Origin: Cudoniella acicularis
Taxonomy: Eukaryota > Ascomycota > Leotiomycetes > Helotiales > Helotiaceae
Direction of reading: 5' to 3'
Assembly (NCBI GenBank): GCA_013054445.1
Contig: JAAMPI010000439.1
Location: 1-37,773, forward strand
Length of the DNA: 37,773 nucleotides
Below the pieces are notes generated by a model, which was not told where the DNA came from, ran no database searches, and worked only from the letters and a program-made list of their open reading frames with translations. Below are positions 19,801-31,007 of this stretch, piece after piece. How positions within the stretch are numbered: position 1 is the stretch's first letter; every line of letters begins with the position of its first letter. The position numbers were made by a program, and so were the translations under genes.

Positions 19801-21809
19801 CTCTCTTACGCTCTTGCTTGTGAGGGATAATCAAGTTGAACCTCCGTGCTGATAGAAAATAAGTCAATTGACGAGTACAAGTTTAAAGAGAGCTTCCTGA
19901 ATAATAGCAGTCAATATGGACAAAGCTTCAACGTGTCTCTTAAATACGTCTTCGGCTTTCATCTTGACGTTTAATTTCACAAGCGGTTCTACAGGCCGTG
20001 TCCAACGAGAGCAGGGAAATAAATATAGTACAGAAGACAGGTAAGAGATATTTGGAAGAAGGCGGTCTGCGAGTGAATTACAGTGTCTTTAAAATTTTAA
20101 AAGAGCTTTGCAATGGAATTTGTGGGGTTTCAATTCAACGATAGCAATACTAAATTGACAACAACGCCTATCTTAACAGCAGGCAAAGCAAGTTCCCTAA
20201 TTGGCAGGTTACTAATAAGAAAGGCATAAAAGCAGTTAAAAGGACAAAATGAGCTATGCATTTGAGTTAAAATATCAGAGAGATGAGCCCCGGTGAGAAG
20301 GCACCCATCCGAAGAGTCCAAGACTTTACTTTCTAAGAATCGGCAACTCTTCTTAGACAGCTACCGGAGCAGGAGATAATAGTGTGGGTTTTCATTTATA
20401 TGTTGGAAAATAGATTCAAATTCGAGTAACGAATTTTGCCTGAAGAAAAACTGGCGCGTTGAATTACCCAAGTCTGATGCCGCTATATGTTAGGCATAAT
20501 TGTAATATCCCAGCTCGTAACATTCAACCATGAAACATTCTAGCCATACTTATAATCTCAAACACAACACACTGAACACAGCAAAAACAATAATTAAAGA
20601 AGCCCACCTTACTAACATCAAAACCCATCGTTAACAGTCTCATCAATCCTCCACCTATGCCTTTCATTCATTCTCCACGTCACGTTCGACTCAACACCTA
20701 CATACAACTGCACCGTTTGGGGATCCCTCCCGACCACCCTTAAACATATAATCAAAAGTAACATTATACAAAAATCATAAAATACCTTCTTAGAATCGAA
20801 ATAGGATTTGTTCTTTGCATAATACTTATCCGGAGGTAAATAAACACTGTGAACTATCAATAATTGCATATCTTCAATTGTACGGAGGGAATTGAAAGAT
20901 TAAGCGTAGATTTTCCGAACCACTTCAAGTGCTGCGGCGTTTTCTACGTGTGTTCCGTTGGCGAGAGGGGGCGTTTTATAGGGTGAAGGGTGTAGCTTTG
21001 ATAGTGCGGTGTAATACGCGTGGATTGAAATGCGGGTTGATTTTTGGTTTCAAGGTGAAGGTCGTCTGGGAAATGCATATTGACTGTGGAATAAATGGCT
21101 AGATTCGACCTGTGTTGGTGAAGAAAATGCGGGGGTAGACGTTGGGGAAGCTCTGTGGGAAGAGCGGTTGTCTCACTGTGGGAGATATATATATGTAACA
21201 ATTAGAACTTAGAGCTTCAAAAGCGCCTTAGTGTTGTTGAATGTGAAAGAAGTAAGAAATGGAAAGGTAGCCTGGGAATAGTGTTGAGCCATTTAACTCT
21301 TTAAGCTGACACCTAGATGACTTCTATGGGAAAGCTTAGAAGCTACCTAAGTGAGTGAAAGGGTGGCCGGCCATAGATATTGCCAATTAGAACAATCCAC
21401 CAGCGAAAATGACAAATAATAGCCTATTCAAAATAGTTAAACCAATTACAGTGGGCTTCGATTCCGGTGTCCTCTTTATACACTCTCTTAAGTTTTATAT
21501 AAGCTACACTTAGTCACTACTAGAACAATTCCGGTTAGTAGTTTCTTTGTTATCATGTTGTAGCCCCAGGTTATGAGCCGCCGCCTTTGGCCTGACGAAA
21601 TTTGAGGCTCGGCGCTGACCTGCAACGTGTCCTTTGTCGACGAAGGCGCTTTCGATGGTTCTACTGTATGAACATCACTTAAGGCAGTCAGCTTCCCAGA
21701 ATGGCATAGGATCTTGCGAAGCCGCAAATTAACTTAATTACTGGCATGAGCTTAAGCAGGTTGTTTACAGATCCTGAGATAGCTAAAGCTGCCAACTGCA
21801 GTACCTGAG
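16883..21809. other. Long gene-poor region
   Basis: Nearly 5 kb without a gene I can support. All open frames are short, overlap on both strands and lack motifs. Seen in it: four tandem copies of an 8-bp unit (TGAAATTT) near 17302-17330; a T10 run at 17028; and loosely similar CTGCTGTtACTATCC-type segments near 18435, 19089 and 19754, two of them followed by a TTCGCTCGCTC-like stretch. A frame at 18210-18413 encodes a charged helical sequence (SLARQIKEYARRENENDLNR) but has no ATG start. A frame at 20618-20869 contains a hydrophobic segment but no consistent splice model. Confidence 0.4.
17302..17332 (+). repeat. 8-bp tandem microrepeat (TGAAATTT)n
   Basis: Three to four consecutive TGAAATTT units, slightly decayed at both ends. 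No function inferred. Confidence 0.8.
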
Positions 21810-22678
21810 CTGTCCGAAGAATACGCACAAACATTCGTTACTATGGCTCCCCCAAAGCCCCTCGAAACGGTGGCGGGCGAAAACGGAGTATTACACCTCT
21901 TATGTTAGACGCTCTTTGTGAACACTTGCTGGAAAAGCCTGGGTTGTATTAGTCCGAGATTATACTCTTTTTATTAGACTAGTTCGACATACTTATGACA
22001 GCTTCTAGTATAGGAAGAGCGCTAGTTTCTAACGGTTGGACTAAGAAAACAATTCGTCGAATAGAAAAGGGTCGGAATGCCGATCTATGAGACGTGTACC
22101 TGTATAAAAATCGGGATATCCATTCCTGGCAATGTGTTTTCGTAGACGAGTCTGGTTATGACGAACGTGCTGGGTTTAGGTGGACTGGCTGGTCTCCCCT
22201 TGGTATAATTCTAGTCCAAATTGCCCAGTTCCAGCGTGAGAAGCGATACCAGATATTGCCAGCATATACATAAGAGGGGGTAATCTTTGCTCGTGTCTTT
22301 CAGGGATCCACTGACAACGAAGTGTTTAAAGATTTTATCGAGCAGCTACTTCCCTTGTGTAGCAGATGGCCAGAGCCAAAGTCGATTCTAATGATGGATA
22401 ATACGTCCTTTCATCATACAGATCGAATCACGTAGATATGTAACAATGCCGGGGTAAAGCTGGTTTATTTACCACTATACCCTCCGGATCTTAATCCGAT
22501 TAAGGAGTTCTTTGCGGAACTAAAAGCATTTATTAAGCAGAACTGGCGGGTTTACAAGGCGAACCCAAACCAAGGGTTTGATAATTTTCTAGAATGATGC
22601 ATTGACGTAGTTGGGGAAAGGGAGCAGAGTGCCAAGGGCCATTTTAGACATGCAGGTTTGACAGTAGAAGAGCTGTAA
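21810..22678 (+). mobile_element. Tc1/mariner-type (DDE_3) transposase relic
   Basis: Readable blocks in order: PRNGGGRKRSITPLMLDALC, SIGRALVSNGWTKKTIRRIE, then VFVDESGYDERAGFRWTGW with the first catalytic Asp, AQFQREKRYQILPAYT, VFQGSTDNEVFKDFIEQLLP, ILMMDNTSFHHTDRI with the second Asp, VKLVYLPLYPPDLNPIKEFF, and a tail ending LTVEEL before TAA. The catalytic Glu expected after NPI is Lys (GAG to AAG), so the enzyme is dead. Stops TAG, TAG, TGA, TAA, TAG and TGA sit where CAG, CGA, CAA or TGG are expected, and one base is missing near 21856. All fit C-to-T/G-to-A decay. I could not identify terminal inverted repeats. Confidence 0.85.
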
Positions 22679-22730
22679 GCTCGGTATATAGTTTTAAACT
22701 ACTTAGCCACGTTACACCCTTTTATTCTAG

Positions 22731-23935
22731 CTATTCCTCAGTCCTAACTCGCTTGCACTCCTGGAACCATTCGTCGATATCATCTAAGTTATGCGAAGCA
22801 GCCCTCTTTTAACACTTCCCTTAATTAAAAATTCTAGGTTTGGATCCCGATAGATTAGTTATAGGCTCATAGCGTTCTTTATTATTATATCGTGAGCCTT
22901 TTGAAACTCTGCTTTTAGTGTTAGGTTCTCGAATTTCGATTAGTACTAAGTATAGTATTCTTTTACTGCTCTATCTCGAAAGCCAGGGATATTGAGACGA
23001 GGAATTGGAGTAGGCATGTCTAGAACCGGAGTTCTACTGGTAAGGACCCCAGCTAGCAGGTCTGACAAGACGATACGGGCAGCGTATTTATGATATAAAT
23101 AGGAGGAAGGTTTGCTACGGATGTGCTTTTCTGGCGCTTCGAGTCGAAGGACAGTTGTTCCTCTGCATAAAATTGCTGACGAATCTCCTGTGGCACATCG
23201 TCTTGTGTCTCTAATATACCACCTTCTTCTACGTACGTAATGAGGCTCGTTAAGTGGCGCGTCTTTAGCGGGTAATGTTTCTTGCTAATAGGGTAACACT
23301 AGTAATGAGGACCTTTATTGCATGGGGGGCGTCACACCGCATGGTCTTGTATACCTTCCTCTAAATAGATGACTGTCCAGAAGATTCTTCTTCTACAAGC
23401 TGTGTATTTAGCTCGGTGAGCATTCGTTAGGTAGCAGAGCCCCTTTTATCTATATTTCTCGATAATGTAGCCGGCGGCTGGCTAGTCTCTGCGTAGTTAT
23501 AGTTAAATAAGATGTTTACTCTGAGTTTCTTACCTGTAAGGAACAGGTCGCCCTATATAATAAGCTGCGCATCTATCACTAACTAGTCAATCTTTGTTTC
23601 CTTAAAGCTTTTTATAAGACTAGACTCCGAGCGTTGTTGTGTAACTATAACCATAATCGTTATATCCTCGGACTTCAAAGCTCTATTATTTACTCTTATT
23701 TTGTATAGCAAAACTTTCTCTAGCTTAGACTCTAGGAAGTGTTCCTAGTATTTAGCTAGTGCAAGAACCAAATCTTGTTCCGTTTCTTTTGACACCTTCC
23801 TTTTGTTTACCTTGACTTCCCACTCGATTGTGTAATGTATGTAATCTTCATTATATGTCCTCTCTTTATTCTAATCCCTATACTGACAGAAGCTAAGCTT
23901 GTCCACTTGTTGTGTTTGTTGCTGGCTAAAACCAT
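22731..23935 (-). pseudogene. Relic of an uncharacterised repeat-associated ORF
   Basis: Minus-strand DNA translates, across frameshifts and TAG/TAA stops, into coherent blocks: QDLVLALAKY, RVNNRALKSEDITIMV, MLTELNTQLVEEESSGQSSI, RKVYKTMRCDAP, PCNKGPHY, KKHYPLKTRHLTSLITYVEE, ETQDDVPQEIRQQFYAEEQ, and the end DDIDEWFQECKRVRTEE before TAG at 22731. A Cys-x4-Cys...His pattern precedes a KKHY-x5-H segment, which could bind zinc. I recall similar multicopy fungal proteins of unknown function but cannot name a family. It converges on the Tc1/mariner relic, whose stop is 52 bp away, so the two may belong to one repeat or be nested. Stops at Trp and Gln codons indicate RIP-like decay. Confidence 0.6.
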
Positions 23936-24902
23936 CTTCTAAAGGATCCCATAGTCCATGCTCGAATGATTCGGGGAAAGGGGAGGGGCTGCCTATCGTC
24001 GTCGGGGAGAATTGAGGAGGATTTCGGCAGAGGAAAATATCCCTATTCGTTTTTCAGGTATCGTGGTAAAGGTGCCATGATAGGAACGACGGTTGCAGAG
24101 GCTGTCAATACGGTGGACTGGCTGTTCATGGAAGTCCTTCGTCAATGGAGGCTCTTTGTCAAAGAGGGCAGATTGTACGATGTAAAGGCCCGTGCACCAT
24201 CTCCCGAAGACAATAGAATCAAGCCGACGGCTATCTTGAAAATGGCTTTAACTCAATCTCAAACCACAGTAGCAAAGAGGATTGCAACACGAGTGAGGCA
24301 GTAGTAAGCATAGGAAGGAATTAGAAGCTTCTGCAAACCGGTAGCGCAAAAGAACCCCGGAGAGAGCAATGCTATGCACGTCCTACCTCGATCTGAATTG
24401 TCTATGCTCACAATAGTAAATACATTCTCCGTACGGAGTACCTGGCTCCCTATCCAGTATCATCCAAATCATCTATACTGTGATCGAATTTCTACTGTAA
24501 AGTCACTTGCAAAACCGGCTTCCTTTTCTCTATCCCTTTCGAATATCTCTTCTCACCTGTCGCTAGCCAAAAACAGTTAGCACAGAGTGAGATAAAGAAA
24601 CCTAATCTTCGCCAAAAGCATTACCAAGCGACTCGAAATCGTCGTACGTTACTATCCGAGCTTCTGCCGAAGGCACGACAAAATCCACCTCATAAGGCTG
24701 AACGTAGGCGATATATTGCGTAGCAGCAACATTAATCTTGAATCTAATGTAGCATAAACATCACTTCTGTCTTCATTCTTCAGCAACGTCTTTCTACCCG
24801 GATCAAGATACCCTTGAAACCTCTAGCGCTCTACTACGACCCTGAAGTCTGACACTAAAGTCCGCAAAGCTAAAGTTGACTCAATTTCTCGTCGTATTTT
24901 CG
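23936..24902. other. Region with one weak open frame
   Basis: A 112-codon plus-strand frame at 23966-24304 contains a plausible helix (TTVAEAVNTVDWLFMEVLRQ) and a basic tail. It has no known motif, and its Gly/Arg-rich start looks unnatural. It may be a fragment of an unknown gene or a chance frame. Nothing else supported here. Confidence 0.3.
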
Positions 24903-25235
24903 ATGGCACTGTTACCGGCGCATCATTACACTAGTCTTGAATCCTATCACGACGATTCAAACAAAGCCATTATCCCATCAACACATTTCCGTCTTCTGGT
25001 CTTAGATGGCGGTGAGGCTGCTGACGAGGTTTCATGTTCCCTTGAGCAGTACTGCCTCGCCTCGGCACCGGACTACGAGGCTATCTCGTACGTATGGGGC
25101 GACCCTACCGAAACATGCGATATCATATGCTCAGGTCAGCAGCTGGCAGTTACGAAGAGTCTGCACTCTGCACTGTGTCGATTTCGCTTTGCTAGTCAAA
25201 AGCGCACGCTTTGGGCCGATGCAATTTGCTCATAA
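24903..25235 (+). pseudogene. HET-domain protein, N-terminal fragment
   Basis: From MALLPAHHYTSLESYH the frame shows the start of a HET (heterokaryon incompatibility) domain, PF06985: a FRLLVLDGG segment, then YEAISYVWGD, the usual SLHSALCRFR helix and LWADAIC. It stops abruptly there: the invariant CINQ continuation is replaced by CS-stop, and no HET downstream blocks (QV..M..IY..A....WLG) were found in the next kilobase in any frame. So about 110 residues of what is normally a 500-800-residue protein remain. The break looks like a deletion inside the domain rather than a point mutation. HET proteins mediate nonself-recognition cell death; this one should be inactive. Confidence 0.75.
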
Positions 25236-26355
25236 GTCGATTGATACCGAATAAAAGACCTCGGAAACTTGAGGTTTTGACCTCTGTTTTCTGAAGGGCT
25301 TCGTTTTGTACTGCTAACCTGAGCCGAGCCCTGAGCCTCCTGAGTACGCCAATAAATCAGCTGGAGCATACAAAGGGGAACCTTTTCTGGCCTCTTTGAA
25401 TCGGCTATAGTTTCTATGTCGTCTAAATATAAATACTGATGCCTGTTGTCTGGAACACTGCCACCCTTTCAACCTATCAAGAAGGGTGGTAGAGGTATCG
25501 TTCTCGTTCCCCTGTTAATTGTATAAGGGTCCCTAATGGAGCCAATTTTGGATATGTTGAGTTGGACTATTAACGCTACGGTAGACGGTAGCAACACTGG
25601 ATATAATACAGGAGAAATCAACTCAATTGTCCTATTCTACAGTAGTGCGTAGCCTGTATTTGTAACATTCCAAGCACCCTATTCTAGTGAGTCAACCCAC
25701 TGTAGCCTCCCAGGCAGTTTACCTTTCTAAGAATCATGCTATCGTCCATTATTAGCCATGTCACTCACAGCAATCCTGAGATTGCGTACGATAGTCCTGA
25801 AGCGAATTTGATTCTTTCCAGAAGTCTCTCGCTATGGCGTGCTTCTCTTCGCCTTGCAAAATCGATTCTAGGATTCCTAGATAGTAGCTTTAAACTTGAA
25901 AATTTCCATTCTCGGATTCCCTTATTACCTAACGATATCTCGACTAGCTCTACCTTGATCGAGGGATATTCTACCTGGAAATCTTCTGATGCGTCATGTC
26001 TTCTAGTACAGTCAGCGTCGAAAGCGGTTTCACATCCGAACACTTAATAATATTGCCTTCGTACTGTAAGCCAGGCTTTGATCTTTGCGAGCGCAGCCAC
26101 GTCGGAGATAGCGAGACGGGTTTCGCGGCGTTTGGAACCCTAGACAAGAAAAGAGACTTCAGCCAATTCCCGCCCAATCACTTACATAAGGCGGGTTTTG
26201 CGGCTTTTAGAGGAGGGTTTAGGTATTTAGACGTACCGTGAATCATGATGCGTGATAATGTTATTTCTCACATCCGGCGCAAAACTTTCTTATATAAATT
26301 CATTCCTGCGTTTCTAGCAACAGACGCGATACTGATACATTACACTTCATTGACA
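25236..26355. other. Intergenic region, no gene seen
   Basis: Overlapping frames on both strands at 25.7-26.2 kb show no motif. A short hairpin with an 8-bp stem (CCACCCTT/AAGGGTGG) lies near 25461-25492. The last about 100 bp should hold the promoter of the dehydrogenase at 26356, with a TATATAAA-like stretch (CTTATATAAATTC) near 26290. Confidence 0.4.
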
Positions 26356-27440
26356 ATGGCTACTTTAAGCGATAAGAAACAGTTCCTAGGGGGACAACTT
26401 TTTGGATCGACATATATTCCCAAAGGTGCAGACTTGTCGGGCAAGACTGTAGTCGTAACAGGCGCCAACACAGGAATTGGTTTTGAATGTGCGAAGCATC
26501 TGTACGTCCATTGTCCTCCTTGAGTCTCCCAACGACAAACTGGCTAACCACTCTGAAACGCCACAGAGCTCGTCTCAACGTCGCAACACTCATCCTCGGA
26601 TGTCGCAGCCTTCAGAAAGGCAACACGGCCAAAAATGTCATCACCCGCAATATTGATTGCAAGACAACGGTGATCGAGGTTTGGGAGCTTGATCTCGCCA
26701 GCTATCAATCGGTACTCGCATTCGCTGAGCGCGTCCGAACAACCCTTCCGCGCCTCGACGCATTCATTGCCAATGCCGGAGTGAGGCTGATGCAGTTCAC
26801 ACTGGCCGAAGGCATCGAAACGACAATCACCGTGAATGTGATTTCGAATATGCTCCTCAACCTCGGAGTACTCCCTAAGCTCCGAGAAACGTCGGCAGAA
26901 CATGGCATCGCCACCACGTTAACCATTGTTGGGTCCATGATGCACATCTTCGGGCCACCAGAGAGCATAGCGCTTCCCCTAGATGGCAAGGTAATTGACA
27001 CATTTGATTTATTGAGTGATCCTGCAACTGCGGACATGGGCCCACGATACTCGCTTAGCAAGACTTTAATTCACGCAGTCTTGTCGCAGCTCGCGACAGT
27101 AGCATCGAGGCCAGGACAGCACGAGCAAGTCATTGTCAACTGGGTGAACCCGGGGTGGTGTGCGAGCGAGCTGGACCGACACAAGACGGCGCCACCTCTG
27201 ATACAGCGATTAGCATTTGCTGTAATGGGGAGGACGGCGGAGCAGGGGAGCCACACGCTAGTACATGCGGTTGTCGCTGGGAAGCAGACGCATGGTTGCT
27301 ATCTATCAGAGTGCCGCGCGAAGCCTGAATCGGAGTTCCTGCGCAGCGAAAAAGGCGTCGAGGTACGAGAAAGACTCTGGCAAGAGTTAATGGTGAGAAT
27401 TAAGAAAATATCGCCTGAAACAGCAGGTTTCATCGAGTGA
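26356..27440 (+). CDS. Short-chain dehydrogenase/reductase
   Basis: Exons 26356-26501 and 26567-27440 (65-nt intron, phase 2) give 339 residues. The classical SDR signature is complete: TGANTGIG (35-42) for NAD(P) binding, NAG at 118-120, Ser172 in VGSMM, and the catalytic YSLSK with Tyr210 and Lys214, followed by the NPGWC element that positions the cofactor. The sequence around the N-terminus (FIP-like lead-in, DLSGKTVVVTGAN) resembles the retinol-dehydrogenase-like fungal SDRs often found in secondary-metabolite loci. No signal peptide or membrane anchor. The substrate is unknown. Its 3' end faces the 3' end of the Zn2Cys6 regulator gene 50 bp away, and no other biosynthetic gene is adjacent, so a pathway role is only a possibility. 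Confidence 0.93.
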
Positions 27441-27490
27441 TATTATTTTTCACTTGCCGAGGTCCTGTCCTGCTGATAGCTAGACATGAT

Positions 27491-29620
27491 TCAAAATAGA
27501 TCGTGTTCCCAATCGACCGGGTAGCCCATATTGATACTATCCGTGAACATAAACCAGTTGATTTGCGCATCGTCACTCGTCGCGATGGTTTGATCGCCTT
27601 GGGGAATATAGATATTCTCAGCATGACTATCAAGATTCAAATCAAGGTTCGGCATCGAGAAATCCGAAGTAGTTGAACACATCGGCGCATCTACGTCGAG
27701 CCTACTGGCCAAGTTCGAAGCCTGCTCTGATATGGTGTTAGAATGCTTCGATTGCTGAAGTCGACGCATGAGCTTTGTGATAGGTTTCCAGAGCATTCCC
27801 GTATCGGTGTCGGCAATCAAACTTGAATAGTGATTGAAGCTCTGAACAGCAATTGAATAAGCCGCATCATAACTTTCCCCAGGAGATTGACTGCACAACT
27901 CAACCAGTACGATAGCTAGAGCATTCCATCGGACCCAAGACTTCCATGCCCATGGAGCGAACTCTGCCGATTTGGTTACCAACCCCTGCTGTAGAAGTTT
28001 TATTGAATGCTCCAACACATTAAAGTTGTCTGATGAAGGAACGAGTCCGGGCTGTTGCTTGTAGGGCGGTCTTCGAAGAACGAGATGCATACTGGCGATG
28101 ATCTCCTTCGCCACCTGTTCGGTAAACCTCTCGAACGGCTGTGCATCTTCACTGGCGTTGAAATAATCTTGTTTTATGGACCTCTCAAATGATAATACTA
28201 GTTGTAGCCTGGCTGCCCATCCATCTTCCGCGCTATCCGGCATGCTCATCATCTTTTTCTGACATACCATGGCCCGGAACATCAAAGTAAAAAAGGACAT
28301 GTCATTAAAAACCGGCGATGAAGATACTGGCACAATAGCCCGCGACATTTCGTCATCGTTTACAAGAAGAGGCGCCGGACCTAAGTCGTCCCAATGAAGT
28401 ATAGGAGGCGTGCCCCTGTCATAAGACCCATGGGTATCCATAAGTGCGATGCAGTACCATAATCTGCGGCGAAGTTCCAGTTCCATTGAGTTGACTTGTT
28501 GGTCTTCCTGCCCAAGACGCAGCGCAGTGCCAGCTCTAACGGCCACTGCTAACAGAGCCCACCATGTTGCCGAGTTATAAAATGTTCGATGACCAACCTT
28601 TGGTTTTGAGGTCAGTTAAATATCCACATCATGAAAGGGTGCCAAGTGGGTGGATCCTACCAAGTATATGACAAATGCCTGGAGCACGGTCACATTTGGT
28701 TGTTGGAGCAAACCTGCTTCTGAAAGAGCCTTTTCCGTGGCGTCACGATATTGCTCTATCAGGCCCGTCCTGTCGCCCAGACCCAAATTCCTTGCTTCGT
28801 CGTTTGTGATACTGCACAGTGACGTGAAATATATCGACAGCTCCAGCGCTCCGATGGGAGTCGGCTTATAGCTATCCTGCGCTTCACTCTGCAAGCGCGC
28901 AATGTCTGCCAGCGCCGTAGGCCAGTGGAGGATCTTGTACAAGCAGTCTACTCTTTGACGATACAAATACAGAAGAACGTTCCGTTTCTCCTCTGACATT
29001 GCTGGCCATGGAGCAGGAGTGCATCCGTAAATACAAGATGGAGCAGACCCGAACAAAAGTGCTTGACCACTTGAGGATGCACCTGCATTTTCACGAGCTG
29101 TTGGCTCTGGATAGACTTCCTCGTGGTCTGAGTTGTCAAACGTTTCACGAAGACCTGCAACCTGACAGTTTTATCAGCACAAAATCTCTACGAAAAAATC
29201 TGTCCGATCCAGTTGAAGTACCTCTTCCGTAAGAGTTGCCCAAAATTCCGGCGCCACAAACTCGCCTGTCTGACCAATATGCTGAGTCGAAGATCGCGAC
29301 TGCACTGTATTGATTGAATCAGTAGGACCTGACCATTGATAAGCTGGATTTTGAACCTGAATAGATTGTCAGTCTGGCATATGAGGTGCTCTCGCTCTAG
29401 GTGTGGCCTAGACCTGGCTCAACAAGCTCTCGAGGCGCGCGACGCGCTCTTCCAGCATGCTCTTCTTAGTCTTGGCACTTCGACCTCGAGGTAGACGTGG
29501 ACGCTGGACAAAATCACAAGTCGTATTGGAGTCCTCGCACGCTGAGCATGGGTTGCGTTTATCGCATCGGATTTTCCGCCTCTTGCAGCGCTCGCAGCTG
29601 AGCCGGGGCAGTTGCTCCAT
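27491..29620 (-). CDS. Zn2Cys6 transcription factor with fungal middle homology region
   Basis: Four exons (29620-29414, 29356-29222, 29161-28661, 28597-27491; introns 57, 60 and 63 nt) give 649 residues in one frame. The N-terminus MEQLPRLSCERCKRRKIRCD holds the Zn2Cys6 binuclear cluster with Cys 9, 12, 19, 25, 28 and 35 (C-x2-C-x6-C-x5-C-x2-C-x6-C). A basic linker and a short coiled coil (MLEERVARLESLLSQ) follow, typical for dimerising factors that bind CGG-type sites. The middle and C-terminal parts match the fungal-specific transcription factor domain: LQAFVIYLV, then YNSATWWALLAVAVRAG and LELRRRLWYCIALMD. ATG 29620 is chosen over an upstream in-frame ATG at 29656 because the cluster usually lies near the start. 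All exons are intact. A nuclear regulator; targets unknown, the neighbouring dehydrogenase being one candidate. Confidence 0.92.
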
Positions 29621-30343
29621 CGATAAGAAAAGCGTAACAGCACTCAAAAGAATCAAATGCGAAAGACGTGAAGTTCGAGCTCAACTGGAGGTGGAAGGAA
29701 TGTCTCCCGGGGTGAGTATCGCCTTTGTTGTTGGTGTTCATTCGGGTACGCTTAGAAGGGCATCAATTCTGCATACACCAATCAAGTTATGCAGCGCCAC
29801 ATATCGCATGCGATTGCCTAATTCAGCTAGAACTATAGCCGTGCGACCTAATCAAAATAGAATTATCTCATTGGATCGGTGAAACCATTCGGCAAAAGAC
29901 TAACTAATAAAAGCGCTTATATAATTAGCTAGTTTAGCCTCCTAACGCTTAAGTAAGCGCTCCTACTCGTCGGTATCTAATAAATCATAGAACTTAGTAA
30001 CTTTATATTACAGCTCTGCAAAGGCACGAGGGCCCTGACGTCACGTGGGGACGTATTTGCAAGAAGGTGCTGTATTACGAAGAAACTAAGCTAAGGAGAG
30101 AAGAAGGAAGAGGTCGGCCCGAAGGGCCTTATATATAGGAGGTGAGTGCTGGCAAGCGAGGGCACGTGATAAGGGGTTAGGGGCTGCGTCGCAGCCTCCT
30201 GTCGCATATAGCGCCACACTGCCTGAGTCTCCTTAGTCGCAGGACTGTGCGTCAAACCAGGTCTGTGACAACTACTTATATAGTAAATAAGTTTCGAGTT
30301 TAAAATATATTAGTATATATATTCCGAATCCAGCTTTAGATAC
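29621..30343. other. Intergenic region with transposon-end sequence
   Basis: 29621-30010 should include the promoter of the Zn2Cys6 gene. 30040-30280 is a separate pogo-type terminal fragment. The remaining DNA to 30343 is AT-rich. Confidence 0.4.
30040..30280 (+). mobile_element. Solo end or MITE-like fragment of the pogo-type family
   Basis: It contains, in order, CACGTGGGGACG (30053), GAAGAAACTAAGCTAAGGAG (30079), a GGCCCGAAGGGCC palindrome (30117), a TTATATATAGG, GGGCACGTGAT (30161), and a terminal block starting AAACCAGGTCTGTGACAACT (30254). The same series in more mutated form ends the pogo-type relic at 12045-12207, and the inner part also occurs at 4989-5035. No transposase is present. 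The right boundary is probably near the TATA at 30280; the left boundary is not resolved. Confidence 0.6.
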
Positions 30344-31007
30344 CTATTTAAAATTTCGTAAGGAAAGCACTCTAATATCTAATGATTTCTGTCTCTTATG
30401 TGCTCTATCAACATCTTCTCTTGAAGGACTGGATATGACTTGCATAGCATAATTGCTTGCAGCAAGCAGTAGAATGCTTAAGATATTGATGAGCAGATGA
30501 GCCGCAACCGAAAAACCTTTTGCCGTTGTACAGTCTCCTGAAAAAATAGTTGCAAGGCCGTCTGTTATTGTGAGTTTAGTGGTTATCCATATCAAGATCG
30601 CGGTATTGATTAGGAGCACGACGAACGCCATGGTTGCGTTGAATGCAATGCCCTCTCTCCGGCCCGAGAAGTGTCTAGCGAAAAAACCCTTAGTCTTGCG
30701 CTTTTCAGTCGTGTTAGACTCCAGGGAATCCTTAAAACCTTCATCCGAATGACAGCCCGCCAGTCGTTCCGGGAGTGGGAAAAAAGTACTGCGCATTTGG
30801 GTATTAGATGACGACGTAACAATGCTTAAAGAAGTGCTTTGGTTCTACTAACTCATAAAATGTGCTCAAATTACACGAGTAAGTGATTTCGAGGTCAAAT
30901 TCTTTGATAGCCTTGAGTTCGGACGCGTCACCAGTCTCCCCATCTCTGTCTTCCAACATATTTACCCGAGGCTGGTGGCGATCGTTGATATTAGATTCTG
31001 GAGACAT
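30344..31007 (-). pseudogene. DUF6536-type membrane protein, truncated after the first domain
   Basis: Exons 31007-30853 and 30788-30344 (64-nt intron, phase 2) give 199 residues. After a hydrophilic N-terminus there is a membrane segment at about 101-122 (AFNATMAFVVLLINTAILIW), a GDC motif (136-138), a second hydrophobic stretch (HLLINILSILLLAASNYAMQ) and PSREDVDRAHKRQKSLDIRV. This order, with H..IN..S..LL.ASN..MQ and P.R..VD.AH....LDI, is the DUF6536 signature. Full fungal members run on for several hundred residues with more membrane helices; here a stop follows after RNFK, about 60 bp from the transposon fragment. I infer that insertion or deletion removed the 3' part. The remaining protein is probably non-functional, and the function of the family is unknown. 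Confidence 0.65.

Noticed and set aside
20618..20869. 83-codon minus-strand frame with a hydrophobic stretch
   Set aside because: The hydrophobic part looks like an intron (GTATTT...TTTAAG, 47 nt), but splicing it breaks the frame. No motif; not reported as a gene.
25736..26241. Overlapping frames on both strands near 26 kb
   Set aside because: None has motifs or splice partners. Composition is compatible with non-coding DNA, and they are not a continuation of the HET fragment.
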